Assembly: GCF_041903755.1 (NCBI RefSeq)
Contig: NZ_JBBWVE010000015.1
Span: 62,001 to 126,000 of the forward strand
Source of the DNA: Thiocapsa roseilacustris
GTDB taxonomy: Bacteria; Pseudomonadota; Gammaproteobacteria; Chromatiales; Chromatiaceae
Direction of reading: 5' to 3'
DNA length: 64,000 bases
Part shown: piece after piece, positions 25,708-32,533 of the stretch
Numbering within the stretch: the stretch's first letter is position 1
Layout of the letters: each line of letters opens with the position of its first letter
Made by a program: the position numbers and the translations under genes
Notes under the pieces: model-generated
The model's database searches: none
What the model was told of the DNA's origin: nothing
Seen by the model: the letters and a program-made list of their open reading frames with translations, nothing else

Positions 25708-25932
25708 AATCCACAACTCTCATTGCAGATGGATGATGTGTTTCGGCAGTACGCCTCGAATAAGTACAGCAATTCCCGCCGTGTACGCCCGGCATCGATC
25801 GAGACCGTCGCGGACGCATGTGGAGAACGTTCAGGCATGGCACTCCTCTCGCCGCCGGGCGGCGCTGCTGCAACGGTTGGCTTTTGGTGACCCTCAAGAT
25901 TGGCTTCGAGCACAGTCGTTCACGGCGGTCCT

Positions 25933-26760
25933 CTAGGTGGTGTCGAGCATCAAGGCGATCAGCGGCGGGTGGATGATGGACCGATAGAGCGTCTCCCAGT
26001 TGGGGATCAGGCACAGATCGAAGCGGTTGCGCAGCTTGCGCCACAGCCGGGTCTTGCTCTTGGCGGCCGTCAAGGCGGCTTGGAACAGCCGGCAGCAGCG
26101 CTGTTGGATCTGATCGATCAGAAACGCCAGCATCATCAGGTGCATAAGCACGGTGCTGAGAGACTGTTTGCCGTGACCGAAGTGGTGCTCGAAGTGATCG
26201 CCTTGGTTCTTGAGGGTGTTGAAGGTCTCGTTTTCGATCTTCCAGCGTGCGCGGGCTCCTCGCATCAGGGTCATCAGGTTGCTGTCCTCGACGGGGATGT
26301 CGGTCACCAAAGAGAAGTGGGTGACGCTGCCGTCGGGGGCGTGTTCCCGGTACTCGAGGAAGTTCACCTCGAGGTCGAAGTTGGCGTCGTTCAACGGCAC
26401 GCCGTTGAGGTAACGAAAGCGGTGGCGGAATCCCTTCGCGTCGCTGAAGCTCGCCTCGATGGTGCGCGCGCTGGCCGCCACCCAGTCGAAGAGAAACGTG
26501 TGGTCGCTCTGCTTGGCGCCGAGAATAAAACGTAGATCAAGCGCTTGCAGATGGCGAATGTGCGGGCCGTTGGAGGCCGGCGCGTCTTCCACCACGATCA
26601 GCTTCAGGTGCGGGTGCTCGCGGCGCAGATCCGTGAGCAGGCGCTTGGCGGCGTTGCGCTCGCAGTCGTTCTTCTTCGCCCCGTCGGGCTTGAGGATCGG
26701 CTCGGGGGCGAGCGGGAAGACCTCCGCGCAGTCCGGATGCACCAGCACCGCACCGAGCAT
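25933..26760 (-). pseudogene. 5'-truncated IS4-like transposase
   Basis: The frame encodes about 275 residues corresponding to the C-terminal two thirds of a DDE transposase. DAPASNGPHIRHLQALDLRF and, near the end, ARWKIENETFNTLKNQGDHF (the YREK-like region with the catalytic Glu) are clear. The N-terminal domain with the first Asp residues is missing: upstream of 26776 the sequence is unrelated. No terminal inverted repeat was found at either side. It is probably an immobile fragment that arrived near the broken lexA-like gene. Confidence 0.7.
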
Positions 26761-26855
26761 CTTCCGAGCCTGAGCTAACCTACAGTTTTCAAATGGAAAG
26801 ATTTTTCGGCGGGAATTGCTGCGGGATCCTGGTCCAGCTTTGGCCTACTGACGCA

Positions 26856-27239
26856 TTAGCGGCCAGCGCTGCGATCTGCGTCGCCCCTCCTGGTCATCGA
26901 GGGCGACGCAGCGGTTTGTGATCTGTCGCTCGATGACAGGAGCGCGTTTCCGTGGTCTGCGCTCGGCTCAACCAGCAGTCGTTTGCCGTTGATCAGGGCA
27001 TCGCTCACCGTGCGGCGCGCCTGCGCCAGGGTGCGTGAGAAGGTGGTCCGCGAGATGCCCATCCGCGCGGCACAGTCCTCTTGATACAGGCCTTCCAGAT
27101 CCGCAAGCCGCAAGGCTTCCAACTCGTCGGCGCGCAGCGTCAGCGTCTCCAGGCCCCGTCCCGGTCGACCGCAGGGTTTGAAGCAGAGAAAGCCCGGATC
27201 GAATCCGATACAGCGGGCGCGTCGCGTTCGACCCGGCAT
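26856..27239 (-). CDS. DUF134 putative DNA-binding regulator
   Basis: A 127-residue protein with the DUF134 core: FDPGFLCFKPCGRPGRGLET then LRADELEALRLADLEGLYQE and CAARMGISRTTFSRTLAQAR, a sigma-70 region 4-like helix-turn-helix. The family sits beside NifX-like and MinD-like genes in many anaerobes. The start at 27239 follows GGGAGGC; an ATG one codon earlier is equally possible. It is divergent from the Rieske/NifX cluster, with a perfect 20-base palindrome 44 bases before the start, so autoregulation and control of the cluster is likely. Confidence 0.85.
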   Translation of the reverse strand: MPGRTRRARCIGFDPGFLCFKPCGRPGRGLETLTLRADELEALRLADLEGLYQEDCAARMGISRTTFSRTLAQARRTVSDALINGKRLLVEPSADHGNALLSSSDRSQTAASPSMTRRGDADRSAGR

Positions 27240-27282
27240 CATGCCTCCCATGGCTCGATTGTGCAGTTCAATGCGCTCAGTA

Positions 27283-27302
27283 AAACGCACATATGTGCGT
27301 TT
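27283..27302. promoter_or_regulatory. Perfect 20-bp palindrome, candidate operator
   Basis: AAACGCACATATGTGCGTTT is a perfect inverted repeat in the divergent region between the DUF134 gene and the Rieske gene. Its right end touches TTGACA (27301-27306), a good -35 hexamer for rightward transcription, so a bound protein would block or reposition RNA polymerase. Confidence 0.6.
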
Positions 27303-27456
27303 GACATTGACGGATATCAGGGCAATGCACGCGGCGGGTGCGGGACAATGCCGATCAGTCCAGTCGGAATATCACCTTCACCCCACTTTCATTCAAACGA
27401 CGAGGAGCGCCGCCCGGCATCGGCTTCGGCGCGTCTTCGTTCGGAGACAGACCCTC

Positions 27457-28050
27457 ATGAGCGAGCAGGTTGTGAACAAGACGAGGCGTCGCGTTCTCGT
27501 CGCCGCCACCGGTCTGGTGGGCGCCGTCGGCGCCGGCTTTGCGCTGGTCCCCTTCGTCGCATCGATGAATCCGAGTGCCCGCGCGCGGGCCGCGGGAGCG
27601 CCGGTCGAGGCGGATATCGCCAATCTGGAGCCTGGTGGCCTGCTGCGCGTCAAATGGCGCGGCAAGCCCGTGTGGATCACTCATCGGACACCCGAGATGC
27701 TGGCCGCCTTGCCGGAAAACGATCCGAATCTCGTCGATCCCGCCTCGGAGGTGCCACAGCAGCCGGCCTATTGTCAGAACGCCACCCGCTCCATCAAGCC
27801 GGCCTATCTGGTCGTCGTCGGCATCTGCACGCATCTGGGCTGCGCGCCGACTTATCGGCCTGAAGTCGCCCCGGATGACATGGGGGCAGATTGGAAGGGC
27901 GGTTTCTTCTGCCCCTGCCATGGTTCGCGTTTCGATCTGGCGGCGCGGGTTTTCAAGAACGTCCCGGCGCCCACCAACCTAGTCATCCCGAAGCATCGCT
28001 ATCTCACCGACACGACGCTTCTCATCGGCGAGGATGGCCAGCCGGGCTGA
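27457..28050 (+). CDS. Rieske iron-sulfur protein of cytochrome bc1 type (orphan)
   Basis: A 197-residue protein with a twin-arginine-like anchor (NKTRRRVLVAATG then a hydrophobic helix) and the Rieske cluster motifs CTHLGC (Cys124, His126, Cys129) and CPCHGS (Cys152, Cys154, His155), including the disulfide pair typical of bc1-type proteins. The segment before the first motif matches PetA. No cytochrome b or c1 gene follows; NifX-like and MinD-like genes do. It is probably a second PetA serving an alternative bc1 state or another quinol-linked function. The ATG follows GGAGACAGACCCTC. Confidence 0.88.
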   Translation: MSEQVVNKTRRRVLVAATGLVGAVGAGFALVPFVASMNPSARARAAGAPVEADIANLEPGGLLRVKWRGKPVWITHRTPEMLAALPENDPNLVDPASEVPQQPAYCQNATRSIKPAYLVVVGICTHLGCAPTYRPEVAPDDMGADWKGGFFCPCHGSRFDLAARVFKNVPAPTNLVIPKHRYLTDTTLLIGEDGQPG

Positions 28051-28148
28051 TCCGGACCGACGGGGCCGAGCCGATCGACAAGGCTCTCTCACCGCGGCAA
28101 TCGCAGCATCGAACGGTACACATCACCCGTCAGAGGAGGATCCAATAT

Positions 28149-28223
28149 CTGCACACCCTCATCGGCCGACTCTCCGAGCGGCTGCATACAGCCAACCAGG
28201 ACATCCCGAAAGAACTGAAATGA
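28149..28223 (+). CDS. Possible 24-residue leader or microprotein with a CTG start
   Basis: A strong Shine-Dalgarno sequence (AGAGGAGG, 28132-28139) has no ATG, GTG or TTG behind it in usable range. CTG at 28149, 9 bases away, opens LHTLIGRLSERLHTANQDIP and KELK before TGA, which overlaps the next ATG as ATGA. The overlap and ribosome site suggest translation coupled to the NifX-like gene; the peptide could also be the remnant of a longer gene. Confidence 0.25.
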   Translation: MHTLIGRLSERLHTANQDIPKELK

Positions 28224-28591
28224 AACTCGCTATTTCCATTTCCGGCCAATCGCTTGATGCACCCTTCGACGCCCGTTTCGGGCGCGCGCAGTCCTTCTGT
28301 CTGGTGGAAACGGTCACCGGCGACTGGAGCGTCCATGCCAATCCGGCCGTTTCGGCATCGGGCGGAGCCGGCGTGCTGGCCGCGCAATGTATCGCCAAGC
28401 TCGGCGCCCAGGCCGTCGTCAGCGGGGCGTACGGGCCCAAGGCGTTCCGCACCCTGTCGGCGGCGCACATCCAATGTCTCCTTGCGTCGGGCAATGAGGC
28501 CCAAAGCGCCGCCGAGATCCTGGCCGCGTTCACCTCGGGGGATTTGACCCCGGCCGATCAGGCCACGCATGGCGGCCATCACGGAGACTGA
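28220..28591 (+). CDS. NifB/NifX-family (dinitrogenase cofactor domain) protein 1
   Basis: A 123-residue protein of the NifX/MTH1175-like fold: MKLAISISGQSLDAPFDARF, then GVLAAQCIAKLGAQAVVSGA YGPKAF and a C-terminal His-rich tail (THGGHHGD). This family binds iron-molybdenum or iron-sulfur clusters; the orange protein of Desulfovibrio is a member. No nitrogenase genes are present, so a non-nitrogenase role is likely. Seven bases separate it from the MinD-like gene. Confidence 0.85.
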   Translation: MKLAISISGQSLDAPFDARFGRAQSFCLVETVTGDWSVHANPAVSASGGAGVLAAQCIAKLGAQAVVSGAYGPKAFRTLSAAHIQCLLASGNEAQSAAEILAAFTSGDLTPADQATHGGHHGD

Positions 28592-28597
28592 ACCGGG

Positions 28598-29476
28598 ATG
28601 CGTATCGTCATCGCCAGCGGCAAGGGCGGCACCGGCAAGACCACCGTCGCCACCAGTCTCGCGCAGGTCGCGGCCGAAGGGCACGCGGTGCGTTTTCTCG
28701 ATTGCGACGTGGAGGCGCCCAACGCCGCGCTGTTTCTGCATCCGCGCCTGGAGGTCCAGCGGGACGTCGGGGTCCAGGTCCCGCGGGTGGATGAGCAGAT
28801 CTGCACCCACTGCGGAACCTGCGCCGAGATCTGCCAGTTCAATGCGATTGCCGTGGTCGGTGAAACGACGCTGGTATTCGACGATCTATGTCACGGCTGC
28901 GGCAGTTGCACCTGGATGTGCCCGGAGCAGGCGATCAGCGAGCATCTGTTCGTCACCGGTCGGATCGACAGCGGGACCACACCCGATGGGATGACCTTTG
29001 CCCAGGGTCTGATGAACGTCGGACAAGCGATGGGCGTGCCGATCCTGCGCGAGCTCAAGAAACGCGCCCCCGCGGCAACGTCGGCGGGCAACGGCGCGCC
29101 GCGTCGCCCTCTGGAGATTCGCGATGCCCCGCCGGGTGCGGCCTGCCCGGTGGTGGAGACGCTGCGCGGGGCGGACTTCGTGCTGTTCGTAACCGAGCCG
29201 ACGCCCTTCGGCCTGCACGACCTGAAACAGGTCGTTGCCATCGCCCGTGAGCTGAACATCCCTGCCGGCGTGGTGATCAACCGCGACGGGATCGGCGACA
29301 ACGCCGTCGAGGCCTATTGCGCCGAGAGCGAATTGCCGATTCTGCTGCGCATCCCGATGGAGCGGCGCATCGCCGAGGCGATCGCCGGCGGCCGCACCCT
29401 GGTGGAAGCCGATGCCGAGTATCGGCCCCGATTCCGCAACCTGCTGGAAGGCATCCTCGCCGAGGTGACCCCATGA
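28598..29476 (+). CDS. MinD-like ATPase with inserted ferredoxin domain 1
   Basis: A 292-residue P-loop protein. The deviant Walker A is SGKGGTGKTT (7-16). Two 4Fe-4S sites are inserted at about residues 66-115: CTHCGTCAEICQFNA and CHGCGSCTWMCPEQA. Residues after 190 hold the second ATPase half (VLFVTEPTPFGLHDL). This architecture is typical of the paired ATPases found with NifX-like proteins in anaerobes and is thought to act in metal-cluster handling. The stop overlaps the next ATG (ATGA). Confidence 0.88.
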   Translation: MRIVIASGKGGTGKTTVATSLAQVAAEGHAVRFLDCDVEAPNAALFLHPRLEVQRDVGVQVPRVDEQICTHCGTCAEICQFNAIAVVGETTLVFDDLCHGCGSCTWMCPEQAISEHLFVTGRIDSGTTPDGMTFAQGLMNVGQAMGVPILRELKKRAPAATSAGNGAPRRPLEIRDAPPGAACPVVETLRGADFVLFVTEPTPFGLHDLKQVVAIARELNIPAGVVINRDGIGDNAVEAYCAESELPILLRIPMERRIAEAIAGGRTLVEADAEYRPRFRNLLEGILAEVTP

Positions 29477-30537
29477 AACAGCTCGTCATCCTCAGCGGCA
29501 AAGGCGGCACCGGCAAGACCAGCGTCACCGCGGCCTTCGCCCATCTGGCGTCCCTGGGACCCTTTGCCGGTCAGGTCATCCTGGCCGATGCCGATGTGGA
29601 CGCGGCGAATCTGGAGCTGGTGCTCCGGCCGCAGCGGTTGAACACCGAGCCGTTTCGCGGCGGTCAGGTGGCCCTGATCGACGACGACCTGTGCGCGCAG
29701 TGCGGCGACTGCGAGTCGGTCTGCCGCTTCGATGCCATCGTCGAGACCGATACGGGTTGGGTCATCGACCCCATTGCCTGCGACGGCTGCGCCGCCTGCG
29801 TCTATCAGTGCCCGACCGGGAGCATCGGCATGCAGGAGCAAACCGTCGGCGAATACGCGTACTCCGACAGCCGCTACGGACCGCTCCATCATGCCCATCT
29901 GTATCCGGGACAGGAAAGCTCCGGCAAGCTGGTCACGCAGGTGCGGCAGCGCGCCCGTCAGCAGGCCCTGGACGATCAGCGCCAACTGGTGCTGATCGAT
30001 GGACCGCCCGGCATCGGCTGTCCGGTCATTGCCGCCGTCTCAGGCGCCGATCTGGCCCTGCTGGTCACCGAGCCGACGGTCTCCGGGATCCAGGATCTGC
30101 GTCGCGCGCTCCAAACCGTCCAGCATTTCGGCGTGCCGGCACTGGTGTGCATCAATAAGGCCGACCTGTATCCGGCCGGTGCTCGGGCGATCGAAGCCGA
30201 TTGCCAGGCGAACGGCATCCTCACGGTCGGGCATATCCCGTTTGATCCGACCATCGCCCGAGCGATGGTGGCCGGCGAGGCGGTCACCGCGTATCGCCCC
30301 GATGCGCCCGCGAGCCTCGCCCTGTCCGCCGTCTGGGAGCGCTTGGTGTCGGCCCTGGTGCCGGGGCCGGCGCAACCGCCCGACAGGTTTGAGAAGACAG
30401 ACGACGCACCGTCGCTTCAGCGGCTGTCAAAACACGAACCGATTGATCATCAGAGCAGTCGACCCGGTCTTCAATCGGCCCGGCGCGGCTGCACATCGAT
30501 TCCACCAACCCTTGATCCACCCGGAGATTCACGATGA
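29473..30537 (+). CDS. MinD-like ATPase with inserted ferredoxin domain 2
   Basis: A 354-residue paralogue of the preceding protein. Walker A is SGKGGTGKTS (8-17); the inserted clusters are CAQCGDCESVCRFDA and CDGCAACVYQCPTGS. LVLIDGPPGIGCPV and LLVTEPTVSGIQDL complete the ATPase. The C-terminal 45 residues (after VPGPAQPPDRF) look unstructured. It overlaps the genes on both sides by four bases, implying stoichiometric expression with its paralogue as a likely heterodimer. Confidence 0.88.
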   Translation: MKQLVILSGKGGTGKTSVTAAFAHLASLGPFAGQVILADADVDAANLELVLRPQRLNTEPFRGGQVALIDDDLCAQCGDCESVCRFDAIVETDTGWVIDPIACDGCAACVYQCPTGSIGMQEQTVGEYAYSDSRYGPLHHAHLYPGQESSGKLVTQVRQRARQQALDDQRQLVLIDGPPGIGCPVIAAVSGADLALLVTEPTVSGIQDLRRALQTVQHFGVPALVCINKADLYPAGARAIEADCQANGILTVGHIPFDPTIARAMVAGEAVTAYRPDAPASLALSAVWERLVSALVPGPAQPPDRFEKTDDAPSLQRLSKHEPIDHQSSRPGLQSARRGCTSIPPTLDPPGDSR

Positions 30538-30905
30538 AAATTGCCGTCACCGCCGAAACCAGCCAGGGCCTCGACAGCCAGGTCGCCCAGCATTTCGGTC
30601 ATGCCCCCTTCTTCATTCTGGTGGACGTCGAGAACGGCGCGGTCACCGCGACACGCGATCTCGCCAATCCCTTCTCAGACGCGCATGAGCCAGGCCAGAT
30701 CCCGGACTTCATCAGGCAGCAGCAGGCCGACGTCATGTTGAGCGGCGGCATGGGCGGAGGGGCGATCGAGTTCTTCACACAGGCCGGCATCAAGACCGCC
30801 ACTGGCGCAAGCGGCACTGTGCGCGCGTCGGTGGAGCGCTATCTGAGTGGCACACTGAGCGCTGCCGCCCCCTGTTCGGAAAGCGTGGCGCATGGGCACG
30901 GCTGA
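30534..30905 (+). CDS. NifB/NifX-family protein 2
   Basis: A 123-residue second NifX-like protein: MKIAVTAETSQGLDSQVAQH FGHAPFF, then QQADVMLSGGMGGGAIEFF and TATGASGTVRASVERYL. The GGMGGGAIEFF loop is the typical family pocket. It is coupled to the ATPase gene through an ATGA overlap. Its distance from NifX-like protein 1 in sequence suggests a separate cluster-binding role rather than a recent duplication. Confidence 0.86.
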   Translation: MKIAVTAETSQGLDSQVAQHFGHAPFFILVDVENGAVTATRDLANPFSDAHEPGQIPDFIRQQQADVMLSGGMGGGAIEFFTQAGIKTATGASGTVRASVERYLSGTLSAAAPCSESVAHGHG

Positions 30906-30959
30906 GGGCATTCGACGCTCAGTCGGACACCGGCTCGCCGATCGGCTGACGCGGCCCAC

Positions 30960-31646
30960 ATGATCAGCGATCCCTGGCAACGCCAACGTATTCTCGACAG
31001 CTTCGCGTTTCTGCGCGAAGCGCCGGCGGCCTTCTGCGCCGAGCTCTTCGATCACAGCACGCTGGCTCGACTCCCGGCCGGACAGCTCATCTGTCACGAC
31101 GGCGCCCAGTGCACCCATCTCCCGCTGGTGCTCACCGGCACCGGACGGGTCTACAAGCTCGGTGAAAACGGTCGGGAGATCACCCTGTATCGCGTGCAGC
31201 CCGGTGAGAGCTGCGTCATCACCACCTCCTGCATCCTGAGTGGACGACCCTTTCCTGCGTTTGCCGTGTGCGAGAGCGCGGTCGAAGCGGTTGTCGTGCG
31301 GCCGGCCGAGGTGCGCCGCTGGATGGCCACGTCGGAGCCTTGGCGGGAATATCTCTTCGCCTTGATCGGCGGGCGCTTGCAGGAGGTCTTCAGCCTGCTC
31401 GACGCGGTGTTGTTCCAACGTCTGGATCAGCGTCTCATCACCTGTCTTCTGGGATTGTCGGCAGCGACGCCGGGGCGCGACATCCAGATGACACACCAGG
31501 CCCTTGCGGTGGAGCTGGGATCCTCCCGCGAGGTGATCAGCCGCGTTCTCAAAAGCATGGAACAGCAGGGGCTGCTGCGCACGACACGCGGTCACATCGA
31601 GCTACTGGATCTCCCGGCACTGGAACTGCGCGCGCAGGAGGGTTGA
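30960..31646 (+). CDS. Crp/Fnr-family transcription regulator
   Basis: A 228-residue regulator with an N-terminal cNMP-type beta barrel (about 25-140) and a C-terminal winged helix including QALAVELGSSREVISRVLKS. Several Cys occur in the sensor (CHDGAQC, ESCVITTSC), but not the FNR four-Cys arrangement, so the ligand is open: a small molecule, redox state or cluster. Its position after NifX-like protein 2 suggests it senses the state managed by the cluster, or controls the DUF2892 gene downstream. Confidence 0.85.
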   Translation: MISDPWQRQRILDSFAFLREAPAAFCAELFDHSTLARLPAGQLICHDGAQCTHLPLVLTGTGRVYKLGENGREITLYRVQPGESCVITTSCILSGRPFPAFAVCESAVEAVVVRPAEVRRWMATSEPWREYLFALIGGRLQEVFSLLDAVLFQRLDQRLITCLLGLSAATPGRDIQMTHQALAVELGSSREVISRVLKSMEQQGLLRTTRGHIELLDLPALELRAQEG

Positions 31647-31764
31647 GCGAATCCGCCGCCTTGGTGACAAAGTCACTGAATCGACGGATCGGCCCGGTTA
31701 GTCTTGGTTCACACCCATCAGATCGGCCCGATGTGCCGGTCACCACATCACATGAGATCAACAC

Positions 31765-31944
31765 ATGACCCCGAACGTTGGAAACACCGATCGTATTCTG
31801 CGGATTATCGCCGGTATCGCCATCATCGCCTGGGGCGTCTATGCCCAGAACTGGCTTGGCGCCATCGGCCTGGTTCCTCTGGCGACCGGCCTGCTGCGCT
31901 GGTGCCTGGTCTATCTGCCGCTGAAGCTTAACACCAACAAGTAG
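31765..31944 (+). CDS. DUF2892 (YgaP-type) small membrane protein
   Basis: A 59-residue protein starting MTPNVGNTDRILRIIAGIAI, with two membrane helices and the tail RWCLVYLPLKLNTNK, the family pattern (usual ending CPLY...GINT). DUF2892 proteins often accompany rhodaneses and Crp/Fnr-type regulators. It is too short to be noticed by length filters, but start, helices and family signature agree. It lies 118 bases after the Crp/Fnr gene. Confidence 0.8.
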   Translation: MTPNVGNTDRILRIIAGIAIIAWGVYAQNWLGAIGLVPLATGLLRWCLVYLPLKLNTNK

Positions 31945-32082
31945 ACGGGCATCGCAGGCCGTCCCGGCGGACTGATCATCGACAGATCTCAAACACCGGG
32001 TGGCACGTCACGCTTGATCTGACCCGGCGATCCGCTCTGCGGACCCGCACCTGACAACGACCCTGACGCCTCCCTGCCCGGC

Positions 32083-32436
32083 TCAATTCAGGTCAGGAGT
32101 TTGGCCCGTCACGATGTAGACCACCCGCTCGGCGATATTGGTTGCCCGGTCGGCGACGCGCTCATAATTGTGTGCGATCCACGACAGGGCAACACCGGCA
32201 GCCGCTGTTTCGGGTGCATTGCGAAGCAGCTCCACGATCGCCGCGATCATCTCACCCTGCAGTTGATCCACCTGATCGTCGCGGGCCGCCACCGCACGTG
32301 CCATCTGCGCATCGCCGCCATCCCGTCCATAAGCCGTCAGGGCGTCGTGGAACATGGCTACCGCGGCCTCGCCCATCTCGGTCACGCATCGGATCAAGAC
32401 CGGTGGAAACGCCTGATCCGCATGCCAATCAGGCCG
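32083..32436 (-). pseudogene. phoU: 5'-truncated phoU
   Basis: About 117 residues of the C-terminal PhoU domain survive: WHADQAFPPVLIRCVTEMGE AAVAMFHDAL and then ALSWIAHNYERVADRATNIA, the metal-binding E..R..D.A.NIAE motif, ending YIVTGQTPD. The N-terminal half is missing: the frame hits a stop at 32437-32439, and the IS1634-type element begins 100 bases further. No N-terminal half is found on the far side of the element. Phosphate regulation through this copy is lost unless another phoU exists. Confidence 0.8.
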
Positions 32437-32533
32437 TCAATGCGGAGCGCCGTGCGGAGTGTGGCTAACCCGTCTTTGACTATTCGCGCCCATTTTGCGC
32501 GTAACCCATTGTTCAGCATAAGCCGCAGGGACG

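Noticed and set aside
27457..28050. Arsenite oxidase small subunit AioB
   Set aside because: The Rieske motifs are CTHLGC and CPCHGS with the surrounding sequence of cytochrome bc1 PetA; AioB has a different second motif, and no AioA gene is adjacent.
28220..30905. Nitrogenase cofactor genes (nifX, nifB region)
   Set aside because: Only the NifX-like fold is present; no nifHDK, nifE, nifN or nifB is seen, and the ATPases are of the ORP-associated MinD type.
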